Part shown: positions 1 through 7,971 of the stretch, piece by piece
Layout of the letters: every line of letters begins with the position of its first letter
Numbering within the stretch: the stretch's first letter is position 1
Source of the DNA: Pedobacter alluvionis
Lineage (GTDB): Bacteria; Bacteroidota; Bacteroidia; Sphingobacteriales; Sphingobacteriaceae
Assembly: GCF_003664035.1 (NCBI RefSeq)
Contig: NZ_RCCK01000016.1
Location: 172,023-236,022 of the forward strand
Length of the DNA: 64,000 nucleotides
Direction of reading: 5' to 3'
Translations under genes and position numbers: made by a program
Notes under the pieces: model-generated
The model's database searches: none
Told to the model about the DNA's origin: nothing
Seen by the model: only the letters and a program-made list of their open reading frames with translations

Positions 1-283
1 TTATTCGACGGCAAATCAGGATTAAACCCGAAATAATATGTAAATCTTGTTTTTAATCTGCCAAGGGCAGGAAACGCAAGTCTTTAAGTCAAAATTAATT
101 GGCTCCGAAGATATAAAAATTATGTGACAATATCAGTGCTGGCGACATTTTAATCTCTCAATTTAAAAATGAGACTCCTCACAAAAGGAAATTATCATTT
201 CAACAGCGGTATATAGCACAGTTAAAGTAATGTTATTATAAACAGCCAGGAATAATCAATCATCCTGTCAAAATTGATAAAAA

Positions 284-1660
284 ATGTTAAAAAAAATCAA
301 CATCGGTTCCTTTGTTAAGAATAACATAGTTGAGCCAGCCAAAAAACTAAAAAACTCATTAAGAACAGTCGCTGTTCTTTCACTTGGTGCAGCTTCTCTT
401 ACTGCATGCAAAAAAGATTTAAACAGCGGTTCTGACAGCTTTGGTAACAGAAGTACCTCTGCTGATTATAACGCTACAATAGTAAGCAGACCGGTTGTTG
501 TTGTTAGCGGCGATATTACTACCGCTGTTCATTGGACTGCTGCCAATACCTATGAGATTAATGGTGTTGTGACAGTTAGAGGTGGTGGAAGTTTAGAAAT
601 TGATCCCGGAACTTTTATTAAATCATCAGTAAATCCTACTGGAACTGGTGCACCTGCAAATGGTGTCCTCGTGATTGCTACAGATGGAACGATCGATGCT
701 GAGGGTACACCGACAAATCCAATTGTATTCACCAGCCGTTATGAATTAGACGGGCTTGCTTCACCGCTTCCAAAACCAGGTGACTTTGGTGGAATAATTA
801 TATTGGGTGATGCCAGGGTCAACACAGCAACCGGCACAAATAACATTGAAGGCCTACCAGCTACAGACCCTCGTTTCATCTATGGAGGTACAGATAACTT
901 AGATAACCGTGGTAAATTCAGATACGTGCGTATTGAGTATGCTGGTTTCCAACTTGCAGCTAACATCGAGGTAAATGGTTTAACTTTAGGTGGTGTAGGT
1001 TCACTTACTCAAGTCAACAATGTTGAAGTTGCTTGGGGATTGGATGATGGGTTCGAATTTTTCGGAGGAACTGTAAGTACATCTGACCTTGTTGCCTTGT
1101 CAAATGATGATGACCAGTTTGATTTTGATTTGGGTTACCAAGGAACTTTAGCTAATTCATTTGCTATCGCAAACAAAACTTCTACTCACAGTGCAAGCAG
1201 CGGTGCCAGCGATTCTAATGGTGCGGAAATAGATAACAACCCAGCAACGTTTACAGCTTCTCCGGTTACTCACCCTATCTTTAGTAACGTTAGGATTGTA
1301 GGTACTCAGGATCTTTCAGGAATAACTGCACCAGGTTTCAAAAACGGTATCACTGTCCGCAGAGGTGCTGAGTTAGAGCTGTTTGATTCAAAAGTAACTG
1401 GATATAACATCGGATTGAGAATCGATGCGAATGCTACTGCTGCCAATACATTGGTAGGAACCAGTTCTGTGTTTGGGTTTGTATCAGCAGTTAGCGCAGC
1501 TTCTGGTACCATTACAGATGATGGTGGAAACACTTTCCCTCCAGCTGCTGCTACAGCTCCAGGCTTCAGCATCAGTACTCAGCCTTTCTATAATGTTGCA
1601 GGCTTTGTTGCTCCAACATCGTATTCTTGGGCTAAATATGTTTATCCGGTTGTTCCTTAG
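284..1660 (+). CDS. Surface-exposed lipoprotein, possible beta-helix fold
   Basis: A 458-residue predicted lipoprotein. The N-terminus carries a long basic leader, then a hydrophobic stretch ending in LTAC at about residues 39-42, a convincing lipobox; the mature chain starts CKKDLNSG. The body is rich in G, N, T and D and contains GGIIILGDARVN and an IEG motif, as in a widespread Bacteroidetes family often carried as hypothetical or T9SS-associated protein; repeated short Val/Ile strands with Asn/Gly turns fit a right-handed beta-helix, which is inference. No catalytic motif is visible. A strong hairpin follows the stop codon, and a second lipoprotein gene lies 85 bases downstream on the same strand, so the two may form a surface pair. 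The substrate is unknown. Confidence 0.75.
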   Translation: MLKKINIGSFVKNNIVEPAKKLKNSLRTVAVLSLGAASLTACKKDLNSGSDSFGNRSTSADYNATIVSRPVVVVSGDITTAVHWTAANTYEINGVVTVRGGGSLEIDPGTFIKSSVNPTGTGAPANGVLVIATDGTIDAEGTPTNPIVFTSRYELDGLASPLPKPGDFGGIIILGDARVNTATGTNNIEGLPATDPRFIYGGTDNLDNRGKFRYVRIEYAGFQLAANIEVNGLTLGGVGSLTQVNNVEVAWGLDDGFEFFGGTVSTSDLVALSNDDDQFDFDLGYQGTLANSFAIANKTSTHSASSGASDSNGAEIDNNPATFTASPVTHPIFSNVRIVGTQDLSGITAPGFKNGITVRRGAELELFDSKVTGYNIGLRIDANATAANTLVGTSSVFGFVSAVSAASGTITDDGGNTFPPAAATAPGFSISTQPFYNVAGFVAPTSYSWAKYVYPVVP

Positions 1661-1698
1661 GCAGTAAGTTTTTAATTATAGTCAATTGTTCAATCTCG

Positions 1699-1723
1699 GG
1701 ATGCAGGTTATTTGCCTGCATCC
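1699..1723 (+). terminator. Hairpin after the first lipoprotein gene
   Basis: A perfect 9-bp stem, GGATGCAGG (1699-1707) with CCTGCATCC (1715-1723), has a 7-base loop and is followed by an AT-rich tract with TTTTT. It lies between two same-strand lipoprotein genes, so it may stop or attenuate transcription into the second. Confidence 0.6.
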
Positions 1724-1745
1724 TATTTAAAGTTTTTCTCATTTT

Positions 1746-2855
1746 ATGAATTATAAAAATACCTTTTATTACATTTTTATCGTAGTTTGCTTCACTTTAC
1801 TTACGAACTCCTGTAAAAAGTCGGAACCATTGGAACCAGTAACACCTCAGATTGTTAAAGTAAAAATCAGTGGAAGTACTTCAAAAGATCTTGAATTCGT
1901 TTTCAGGGATAGCATAATCGCATCTGGTTCTCAAGCATCAGGTGGCTTTGAATCGACAGTATTGTTGAACGTTGCCGGACAATCTGCAGATATTCTAATA
2001 AGGGAGAAGGGTTCATCAATTACGCTAGAGTCCTGGAAGATCTCGCCTGCTCTTTTTAACCAATCCTTTAGCATTTACTACGATGGTACTGGCGTTTATG
2101 ATGGTGCCGTAAGTTATCATATCAAAGGATATGCAACGTCTGGCGAACTGGAATTTTTACTAGATGGGCAAGTAAAAGGCGAAGGCTCCTTGAAAATAGA
2201 AAACACTTTTAGCATTCTGATAAACAAAGGCCAAAGCAGGATGTTCGAAGTGCGCAAAAAAGGAGAAACAGTTCCGTTGATTAGCAAAGTGATCAACGCT
2301 TCACCAGCCACCGGGCAATCATTAAATTTCTTTTTTGATGGAGAGAAAATAGTAGACAACGTAAAATTAAGTCCTCCGGCCAACCCAAATAATATGGCTA
2401 TTAGTGCACAGTTCAACCCTAACTTTCAAGGATCTTTGCCGCCAACATTTTCCGGTGATGCAGAACTGGATCTCGTATTTTATATTCGTAATACGGACGG
2501 GGTTGTAACAGACCCAAATATCCGGATCACGATGCCGACTGACGGCCGTTTCGTGGATTTCGAATTACCATCCTTGTCAGACGAAAATTCCCTTTACACT
2601 TTTGACATCTGCAAAAAAGGAACTCATGAGATACCTTACAGCAACTTTCCCTCCGAGGCTACCTCTCCCCCTAAGCAAAGCATGGGTTATTACGGGGAAT
2701 TGGTTTTTGGGACTATAGCTGGGCCTAAATATTTTGAACCCGGTGCTTCAAAATTGCTTTTGTTGGGGCCCACATCCAGATCTATTAGAAGCCCCACTCG
2801 ATTTAGGGCCGTATATGGAACGATCTTTCAGGATCTTTCAGAATATTTTCAATAA
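1746..2855 (+). CDS. Hypothetical lipoprotein
   Basis: A 369-residue protein with a signal peptide ending in a lipobox (TNSCKK, Cys at about residue 23). The mature part shows two or three repeated beta-rich units containing IYYDG or FFFDGEK motifs. These resemble the FYYDGI element of the TonB-associated lipoprotein at 13022-13846, which suggests a shared repeat fold. No enzymatic motif is recognised. It follows another lipoprotein gene on the same strand, with a hairpin between them. I do not recognise the family; export and lipid anchoring are well supported, any role in binding or as a receptor partner is inference. Confidence 0.7.
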   Translation: MNYKNTFYYIFIVVCFTLLTNSCKKSEPLEPVTPQIVKVKISGSTSKDLEFVFRDSIIASGSQASGGFESTVLLNVAGQSADILIREKGSSITLESWKISPALFNQSFSIYYDGTGVYDGAVSYHIKGYATSGELEFLLDGQVKGEGSLKIENTFSILINKGQSRMFEVRKKGETVPLISKVINASPATGQSLNFFFDGEKIVDNVKLSPPANPNNMAISAQFNPNFQGSLPPTFSGDAELDLVFYIRNTDGVVTDPNIRITMPTDGRFVDFELPSLSDENSLYTFDICKKGTHEIPYSNFPSEATSPPKQSMGYYGELVFGTIAGPKYFEPGASKLLLLGPTSRSIRSPTRFRAVYGTIFQDLSEYFQ

Positions 2856-3084
2856 TTGAGATCCATATTGCAAGTAATTAAAACAAAATATTAAAGGGGA
2901 ACGCAACGGAAATACAACAGCTCTTCCCGGGTGTTTGACGCATATGGATACTATGTCAGAATGCCCCTTAAAAAAGTTCCGACAATGTACAAACCGTGTT
3001 GGGCTGGCAACGTTTCATGCCGAATCCATAGGAAAGGACGTGAACGCCACGGGAGCGCGACTATTATAAAACCCTGTCTTGGTG

Positions 3085-3113
3085 ACCCGGCGGGTGCAGA
3101 TTATTTGCCGGGT
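3085..3113 (+). terminator. Rho-independent terminator-like hairpin
   Basis: A stem of ACCCGGC (3085-3091) with GCCGGGT (3107-3113), a 15-base loop and a trailing TTTTCTTTT. No intact gene lies just upstream on the plus strand; the 42-codon ATG frame at 2944-3072 is too short and featureless to call. The terminator may have outlived its gene. Confidence 0.5.
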
Positions 3114-3144
3114 TTTCTTTTGAGAAGGATGGTGGAACTTATAA

Positions 3145-3477
3145 CATTACCCACATAATCTCGCCCCCGATGTCAACGCATTCGTTGATGAACTTGCCTG
3201 TTGGAAGCTTTCATCTGTAATAGATGCCGGGAAGGATATTACCGAGAAAGATCAGTTGATATTGAAGAATTCACTTAACGAGGTCAGCACCTATTTAAAA
3301 AGAACTTTGATAAGGGCTGGATATGACCAGCAGCATATGCAAGTGCCGGACGATGAAGAAACAGGTCGGCTGATCAGCTTAGTGATTAAAGAAATAATGA
3401 AGGGGGAAGCCGGTCATCCTCCGCTGCTTTCTGATAAAAACGATCAGAATACTCAGTTGAAGAAGCTTTTTCGTTAA
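3145..3477 (+). pseudogene. 5'-truncated ORF, unknown helical protein
   Basis: The reading frame is open from just after a TAA at 3142-3144 down to TAA at 3475-3477 and reads like real protein throughout (for example DVNAFVDELACWKLSSVI at its start), but it has no ATG; the first initiation codon of any kind before the obvious coding part is a TTG at 3256. The simplest reading is a gene that lost its 5' end, leaving about 110 codons of a helical, charged protein. The family is not recognised. It sits directly after an orphan terminator hairpin, at the left edge of the decayed accessory region. Confidence 0.45.
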
Positions 3478-3568
3478 TAAAGCGCATTCTAAATAACGGA
3501 ATTATGCAATCAATAATGATAAAAATCTAGCGCAGATTATAAAGCAATTAATATGAAAATAAAAGCTT

Positions 3569-3892
3569 ATGCAGGGTGTAAATAAAGGCAAACACGAACA
3601 GCTACAAAACGCCCTGGTTCAATTGTCAAACTTATTAGAGAACGAACAGGAGGATAAAGAAAGCATCCAACAGGCCATTGATTACCAAAAAAAACTGGAA
3701 TATGTGTACAGCGACTATCAAAAAAAGCTGGCCGATCTGGAGCAAGTGGTAATTGAATACGAAGACTTCTATGCCCATGTTAAAGCGCAGTTTTTGACGA
3801 GAAAATTAAAAGAACTGAAAAGGGAAATCCGGACAAAACAACCTGCTTATGGACTGCTTGCAGAAAATATCCGGCTCTCCTATGGAACATGA
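3569..3892 (+). CDS. Small coiled-coil protein, copy A of a local family
   Basis: A 107-residue, highly charged, all-helical protein without signal peptide or membrane segment, so cytoplasmic. Heptad-like Leu/Ile/Tyr spacing across residues 12-85 indicates a coiled coil. It aligns without gaps along its full length to the 107-aa product at 12669-12992 (about 45% identity by eye; shared blocks QQAIDY, KELK and a C-terminal ENI.L.Y.T) and shares its N-terminal signature M-Q-G-[VI]-N-[KR]-x-x-H-E-x-L with 55592-55906. Its stop codon overlaps the next gene, for a two-TM protein, by 11 bases, suggesting translational coupling. The function is unknown. Confidence 0.7.
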   Translation: MQGVNKGKHEQLQNALVQLSNLLENEQEDKESIQQAIDYQKKLEYVYSDYQKKLADLEQVVIEYEDFYAHVKAQFLTRKLKELKREIRTKQPAYGLLAENIRLSYGT

Positions 3893-4169
3893 TTATTTTT
3901 TATTTACAAATATGCAGTCAACTGACCTCGCCATCATCATACTAACATTGCTAAGTCTATCTGTCCTGATACTTTCAAACCACTTTGACCGAAAGTTCTA
4001 CGGGATTACCTTTTTCGACCAGTTGCAAGCTTCCCGGAGTTTTTTTTATAACAGCTCCTATAAAGAGCCGGTAAACCGCTTTTTGCTTAGCAAAGGCGGA
4101 CTGCTGCTCTCCACGCTGGTCTTAATGACCGAGATAACAGTAGGTATAATAATTGAGCATGCAGCCTGA
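3882..4169 (+). CDS. Small two-TM membrane protein
   Basis: I take the start as ATG 3882 (MEHDYF) rather than an upstream ATG at 3849, because it overlaps the coiled-coil gene's stop by only 11 bases; ATG 3912 is also possible. The product, about 95 residues, has a hydrophobic helix near residues 15-33 (LAIIILTLLSLSVLIL), a polar middle with aromatic residues, and a second helix near the C-terminus (GGLLLSTLVLMTEITVGIII). There are no recognisable catalytic residues. It overlaps the next tiny gene by 11 bases as well, so the three genes from 3569 to 4311 form a tightly coupled unit. Confidence 0.55.
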   Translation: MEHDYFLFTNMQSTDLAIIILTLLSLSVLILSNHFDRKFYGITFFDQLQASRSFFYNSSYKEPVNRFLLSKGGLLLSTLVLMTEITVGIIIEHAA

Positions 4170-4311
4170 CCACATAGAAAGTAGCTATCAGGAAGACCTT
4201 AGATATAATCCGTATCTGTTAAGGACGAGCTGTGTGACTGTCTTGTTAGGTTTAATTATTTATGCACTGATCACCTGGCTAAGCATGTCGCTGTTAAAAT
4301 TAAACGGATAA
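4159..4311 (+). CDS. 50-residue single-TM microprotein
   Basis: A short ORF that starts at ATG 4159, inside the end of the preceding membrane-protein gene (stop 4167-4169), and ends at TAA 4309-4311. It encodes 50 residues: a polar N-terminus with several Tyr and acidic residues (QPDHIESSYQEDLRYNPY), a hydrophobic helix at about residues 25-45 (CVTVLLGLIIYALITW) and a short tail. The 11-base overlap with the upstream gene and the clear polar/TM organisation support it as real. The function is unknown; a small subunit or regulator of the preceding membrane protein is a guess. Confidence 0.5.
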   Translation: MQPDHIESSYQEDLRYNPYLLRTSCVTVLLGLIIYALITWLSMSLLKLNG

Positions 4312-4465
4312 AAAGAAAGATGAATACACCTGTTAAAACTATAAATACTAACGCTTTGTAAATATACTAACTGCCTATTGCATAACCGCTACACCATATA
4401 AAATATATTTTAAAGCTCTGAACCCTTTTCCTGATCTGACTGGTTTTGGAATAGGGTTATAAGCG

Positions 4466-5056
4466 ATGGCAGTTATGATAAAAGCGACACACGAAGACAA
4501 AGACCTGGTAGCAGGACTGCTGACCCGTTCTTTTGAAAACAACCAAACTATAAATTACCTGATCCCTAAAGGTAAAAACAGAATCAGTCGCATTGGCATG
4601 CTAATGCAGTACGCATTTTATAGGTGCCATTTGCAGGGGGACGTATTCTTATCCCAAGACCGCAGGGCATGCGCCTTGGTATTATATCCCCATCTGGAAA
4701 GGGCTACCTTGACAACAATATCACTGGAAATTCAACTGATCCTGAAAGGTCTCGGCCTGGGAAATTGCATAAGGGTACTAAAATACAGGCGTATGACGAA
4801 AACCAGGCTTGGTAAAACTGTGGTAGCCCGAATCTGGATGCTTGGAGTTTCACCTCGTTTCCAGAGTTTGGGAAATGGCAGCAGGCTCTTACAGGATGTA
4901 ATACTGGAAATGCAGAAAAAGAACTTGCCGGTATATCTGGAAACCCCGGAATTTTCACAGGTAGCTTGGTATGAACGCTTTGGATTTATGCTCTACAATA
5001 CGTATGAGTTGGGTCACAACCTTTATTTTCTGAAACGTGTAGCTGATAAAGGTTAG
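4466..5056 (+). CDS. GNAT family N-acetyltransferase
   Basis: A 196-residue protein of GNAT fold. The acetyl-CoA pyrophosphate-binding motif A is seen as LGVSPRFQSLGNGSRLL around residues 130-146 (Q/R-x-x-G-x-G/A pattern, here QSLGNG), followed by the typical beta-strand PVYLETPEF and WYERFGF near residues 160-180. GNAT proteins move an acetyl group from acetyl-CoA to an amine; the substrate cannot be told from sequence. Length is normal and the frame intact. ATG 4475 (MIKA) is an alternative start. The stop lies only three bases before the next, frameshifted membrane-protein gene. Confidence 0.8.
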   Translation: MAVMIKATHEDKDLVAGLLTRSFENNQTINYLIPKGKNRISRIGMLMQYAFYRCHLQGDVFLSQDRRACALVLYPHLERATLTTISLEIQLILKGLGLGNCIRVLKYRRMTKTRLGKTVVARIWMLGVSPRFQSLGNGSRLLQDVILEMQKKNLPVYLETPEFSQVAWYERFGFMLYNTYELGHNLYFLKRVADKG

Positions 5057-5059
5057 GAT

Positions 5060-5483
5060 ATGGTATTCGGATCCCAAACACACAACTTAACGCTTGTCTT
5101 TATCGTTCTGGAGATGATACTACTGATCTGGCAGCTAGCCAGGTACTTTTACCGGCCCGGGGATCCGCACCGGGGCTGGTATATTTTACTGTTATCCCTG
5201 TTATTACTCCACAACATTACCGCCGCATTTTTTCCTGATCCTAAGCGCACTTTGCCTGTTTTGCTACAGAACGGCCGTCTATGGAACGGGGTTTGTCATG
5301 GCCTCTATTTTCCCTTTTATTTTCACAAAGAATTAGAATTGGTTGAAATACGCAGGCATGTCCTGATATGGGCCTTCATTTGTATTAGTGCCCTACCTGA
5401 TCTTCTTTGTGATTATATATTCCATATACGGGAACCTGGATTTAGCTATCAACTACGGCTTTATAGTTCCGGCTGCTGCTTAA
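5060..5483 (+). pseudogene. Frameshifted and truncated multi-TM protein
   Basis: The first frame encodes a membrane protein N-terminus (helices near residues 9-27 and 42-58, then LWNGVCHGLYFPFYFHKELEL). Around base 5390 the membrane character leaves this frame, which turns into polar Cys-rich nonsense (ALPDLLCDYIFH), and continues in another frame as PYLIFFVIIYSIYGNLDLAI followed by NYGFIVPAAA and a stop at 5481. A single-base indel near 5385-5390 explains this. Even corrected, the protein ends after about four helices, so the 3' part is also gone. It resembles the membrane sensor part of Bacteroidetes multi-TM regulators, at low confidence. Confidence 0.6.
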
Positions 5484-5711
5484 TCTAGTTATATAGGAGA
5501 CACGCCAATATGAGAAATACATGGCTATGGGAGCCTCGCATGTTCACATGCTTTTACTAAACTATTTTCGCTTTCTTAAAATATCAAATTTATCAAAAGC
5601 TTAAAGCATAAATAAACACTTTAGGTATCAGGTAGGAAAGGTATACATATTGTTATTCAATATCTTATATGTATATTTAAGAACTGTTTACAATCTTATT
5701 AACCACCTCTC

Positions 5712-6620
5712 ATGGACGAAGAAATAAAAAACATTATTCAACATTATACGCTGAATCCCATTCAGATAGCGCTTTTAAGCGTCGTAGTTTCGGTAATAAC
5801 ATTTTTAATAACCAATTATCTCAAGAATATTTTTGAGAACAAACTGTTGCAACGAAAACTTGAAATAGAACATAAGTTTGATCAACAGAAAAAAATCAAA
5901 GAAGTTTTAGCTAAAAATAAAGTTCATTTGCTGACAGCATGTGAAGATCTAAATCATAGAATGTGGAATTTTGCTAACTGCTATAAAGAAGGCTGGCTAA
6001 ATATCAAAGGAGACTTTGCAAACCACCATTATTATTTTCATTCTTTCGCTTACAGATTTCTTGCAGTCTATGCCTGGATAAAGAAAACTCAAAAAGAGAT
6101 GATTTTTCTGGATACAACAATAGCTACAAAAAACGATATGGAATTTATTAAGTTCCTTAAAGTATTTCCTCAGATATTTTGCGACTTGACATTTCTAGAA
6201 GGAAAGAATGCAGATGGCAATTACGCAGATGACCATTTTTTTAGAAATGTATTTGAACTTCTTCCTGATTGTATCATTTTGGAAAATGGTATTAAATCTT
6301 TTTCTGAATATACAGATGCGGTTCCAAATTTACAGGATTGCTTAAAAGAGCTATATGTCGCTTTAGATGGAACTTCTCCAGACGAAAACCGTAAGCGTTG
6401 GGATAGACTTCATTTGCTTAACTTGACATTGATAATTTTTTTAAATAAATATGGCTACGACTTTCAACGAACTGACGTAAAGAAAATGGAAGAGGCAGTA
6501 ACTAAACCTAAAGTTTCCTCATACTTGAAAAATTATTTCACTTTGCTTAAAGAGTATCGTTTGGGCGATAGTGCTGAAGTTTTAAAACTTGAAAAAATAG
6601 CTAAAAAATATTATTTGTAA
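5712..6620 (+). CDS. Membrane-anchored helical protein of unknown function
   Basis: An intact 302-residue protein. One membrane helix lies at about residues 18-37 (ALLSVVVSVITFLITNYL), followed by a charged coiled-coil-like linker (KLEIEHKFDQQKKIKEVLAKNK) and a long soluble, aromatic-rich helical domain with a conserved-looking FANCYKEGWLNIKGDF stretch. There is no signal peptidase site, so it is probably an inner-membrane anchor with a cytoplasmic domain. The gene is AT-rich and stands alone between pseudogenes. Its architecture would suit an accessory or defence protein, but nothing in the sequence proves that, and I do not recognise the family. Confidence 0.65.
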   Translation: MDEEIKNIIQHYTLNPIQIALLSVVVSVITFLITNYLKNIFENKLLQRKLEIEHKFDQQKKIKEVLAKNKVHLLTACEDLNHRMWNFANCYKEGWLNIKGDFANHHYYFHSFAYRFLAVYAWIKKTQKEMIFLDTTIATKNDMEFIKFLKVFPQIFCDLTFLEGKNADGNYADDHFFRNVFELLPDCIILENGIKSFSEYTDAVPNLQDCLKELYVALDGTSPDENRKRWDRLHLLNLTLIIFLNKYGYDFQRTDVKKMEEAVTKPKVSSYLKNYFTLLKEYRLGDSAEVLKLEKIAKKYYL

Positions 6621-6794
6621 ATAACGAACTTCAAAGGTCAATAGGCAACATAGGCTAACTGTAGCAAATGGTGTTACTGCTAAGAATAGCTGATGAAGAA
6701 ATATTTAACTAGATTACAACTATGAAAATCTAGACCTCAGAGGGATAGTAGTTGTTGAGCTGAAAAATGAAGAATAAAATACAAATAGGGCTAT

Positions 6795-7528
6795 ATGGAA
6801 GTATATAAAGCAGCTGAAAATATTTACTGGACTTTCAGCTCTCAGCACAAGCAGTCGCTGCATTTATTGGTTTTATATCGCGGGCTTCTTTTTTAGTCAT
6901 GACCGTATAGATCGGCAAGTGGATCGGGATGAAACCTTGATGGAGATGTATAGCTTTTTAAAGCCCAGCACGTTAAAAAGCTACAACTTTTGCTATAGCT
7001 GACTGGATTTTCTATCATTTTAAGCCTGTTAGTGGTATTTCTAAATGGGTTGAATACAGGGTATTTTCTGCCTGTTTTTGCTTTATTTTTTGCCCTTCTC
7101 AATGGTTATACTGTTTTAAGGGCAGTTTTGCTGGTAATTGATATGGTCAATCCGAAAAAAAAGTTGAAAATGCAGCTAAAAAGCTTATCAAGTAAAGTAG
7201 TGGTGAATCAATAAGTGGATCTTTATCACAAAGCCTTTCTAGAGGAGAGTTCCTTGAGAAGTTTATCGAACTCGAACAGCTTGCGAGAAATATGGCAAGC
7301 CGAAAATTTGGTGCTAGCGTTAAGGATAGGGAAGACCCTCGGTCCGTGCCATTTTCGTCAGTAATCAGACTGCTTGCCGGTAAAGGCATAATCACTAGAG
7401 ACCAGTTCGCAAAACTTAGTGAGGTGACTAAAATGAGAAACCTGGTTTCTCACTGTCAAATGGAAAAAATCGATAGCAAACAGAGTATTAACCTTGATGA
7501 ACTTATCTGCATATTTAAGAATCTTTAG
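6795..7528 (+). pseudogene. Decayed membrane protein with C-terminal HEPN-like domain
   Basis: Piecing frames together gives one continuous protein. MEVYKAAENIYWTFSS starts at 6795. A second frame gives SAQAVAAFIGFI (from 6842), and another gives DRDETLMEMYSFLK (about 6930). Then HVKKLQLLL, a TAG, and LTGFSIILSLLVVFLNGLN lead through FALLNGYTVLRAVLLVIDMV. After a poly-A indel near 7157 comes EKKVENAAKKLIK, a TAA at 7193-7195, and finally an open frame to 7528. The last part ends KLSEVTKMRNLVSHCQMEKI, in which R-N-L-V-S-H fits the R-x4-6-H motif of HEPN ribonuclease-like domains. At least three frameshifts and two stops make it non-functional. The 60-aa frame at 7032-7214 and the 78-aa frame at 7292-7528 are pieces of it. 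Confidence 0.65.
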
Positions 7529-7633
7529 TTATAAAGCCACTACTAACTATGGTTTAAAATTACTCCCTTATCATTAATTATCCATTAAACACTAGTTTAC
7601 AAAAAAAAAGCAATTTTGTGGCACATGGAAAAA

Positions 7634-7664
7634 TCCTAAGCTTTAGGGCAATTTGAGCTTAGGA
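7634..7664. other. 9-bp inverted repeat
   Basis: TCCTAAGCT (7634-7642) pairs perfectly with AGCTTAGGA (7656-7664) across a 13-base loop. There is no U-tract on either side, so it is not a standard terminator. It lies just upstream of the first decayed anti-sigma copy. Confidence 0.4.
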
Positions 7665-7771
7665 CACTAAGCAATCGAACATTCTTGTTTTTGACTTACT
7701 TAGGTTTTTCTTTGGATTTCTTTTGGCTGATCCCTGCCACACATCATTTCCGCCTTGATTGGGTACCCCAA

Positions 7772-7955
7772 AGCAATACCCATCCTTCCTGGCAATCCCT
7801 CTATCTAAATAAACCACAGTTTTTCAACCAACATATCAATTTGAATCAGGCTTTGCGTCATATCATCAAAGGGTCTAAAGACCCATATGCCTATGAAAAA
7901 CCAAAACGCAAGAGAACTAATTGATAAATGTCTGGAAGGAGTGGCCACAGCATAA
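7772..7955 (+). pseudogene. Remnant of an anti-sigma (FecR-type) gene start, repeat copy 1
   Basis: ATG 7893 opens 20 codons (MKNQNARELIDKCLEGVATA) and then hits TAA at 7953. This matches the usual beginning of Bacteroidetes FecR-type anti-sigma proteins (short helix with L-[EA]-G-x-A-[TS]). The stretch from about 7772, including a CAATACCCAT-CTTCC block and TATGAAAAACCAAAACGCA, recurs at 10868-11060, so this is one of two degenerate direct copies flanking the protease gene pair. The 79-aa frame at 7685-7924 covers the copy's upstream part and is probably not a gene. Confidence 0.55.
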
Positions 7956-7971
7956 GAAAAGAGCTTTTTTC

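Noticed and set aside
2931..3158. 75-codon plus-strand frame
   Set aside because: It runs through a terminator hairpin, has irregular composition and no recognisable features; the competing ATG frame at 2944 is just as weak.
7685..7924. 79-codon frame before the protease gene
   Set aside because: It overlaps the decayed anti-sigma copy 1, and similar DNA at copy 2 gives a different, unrelated frame; not a conserved gene.
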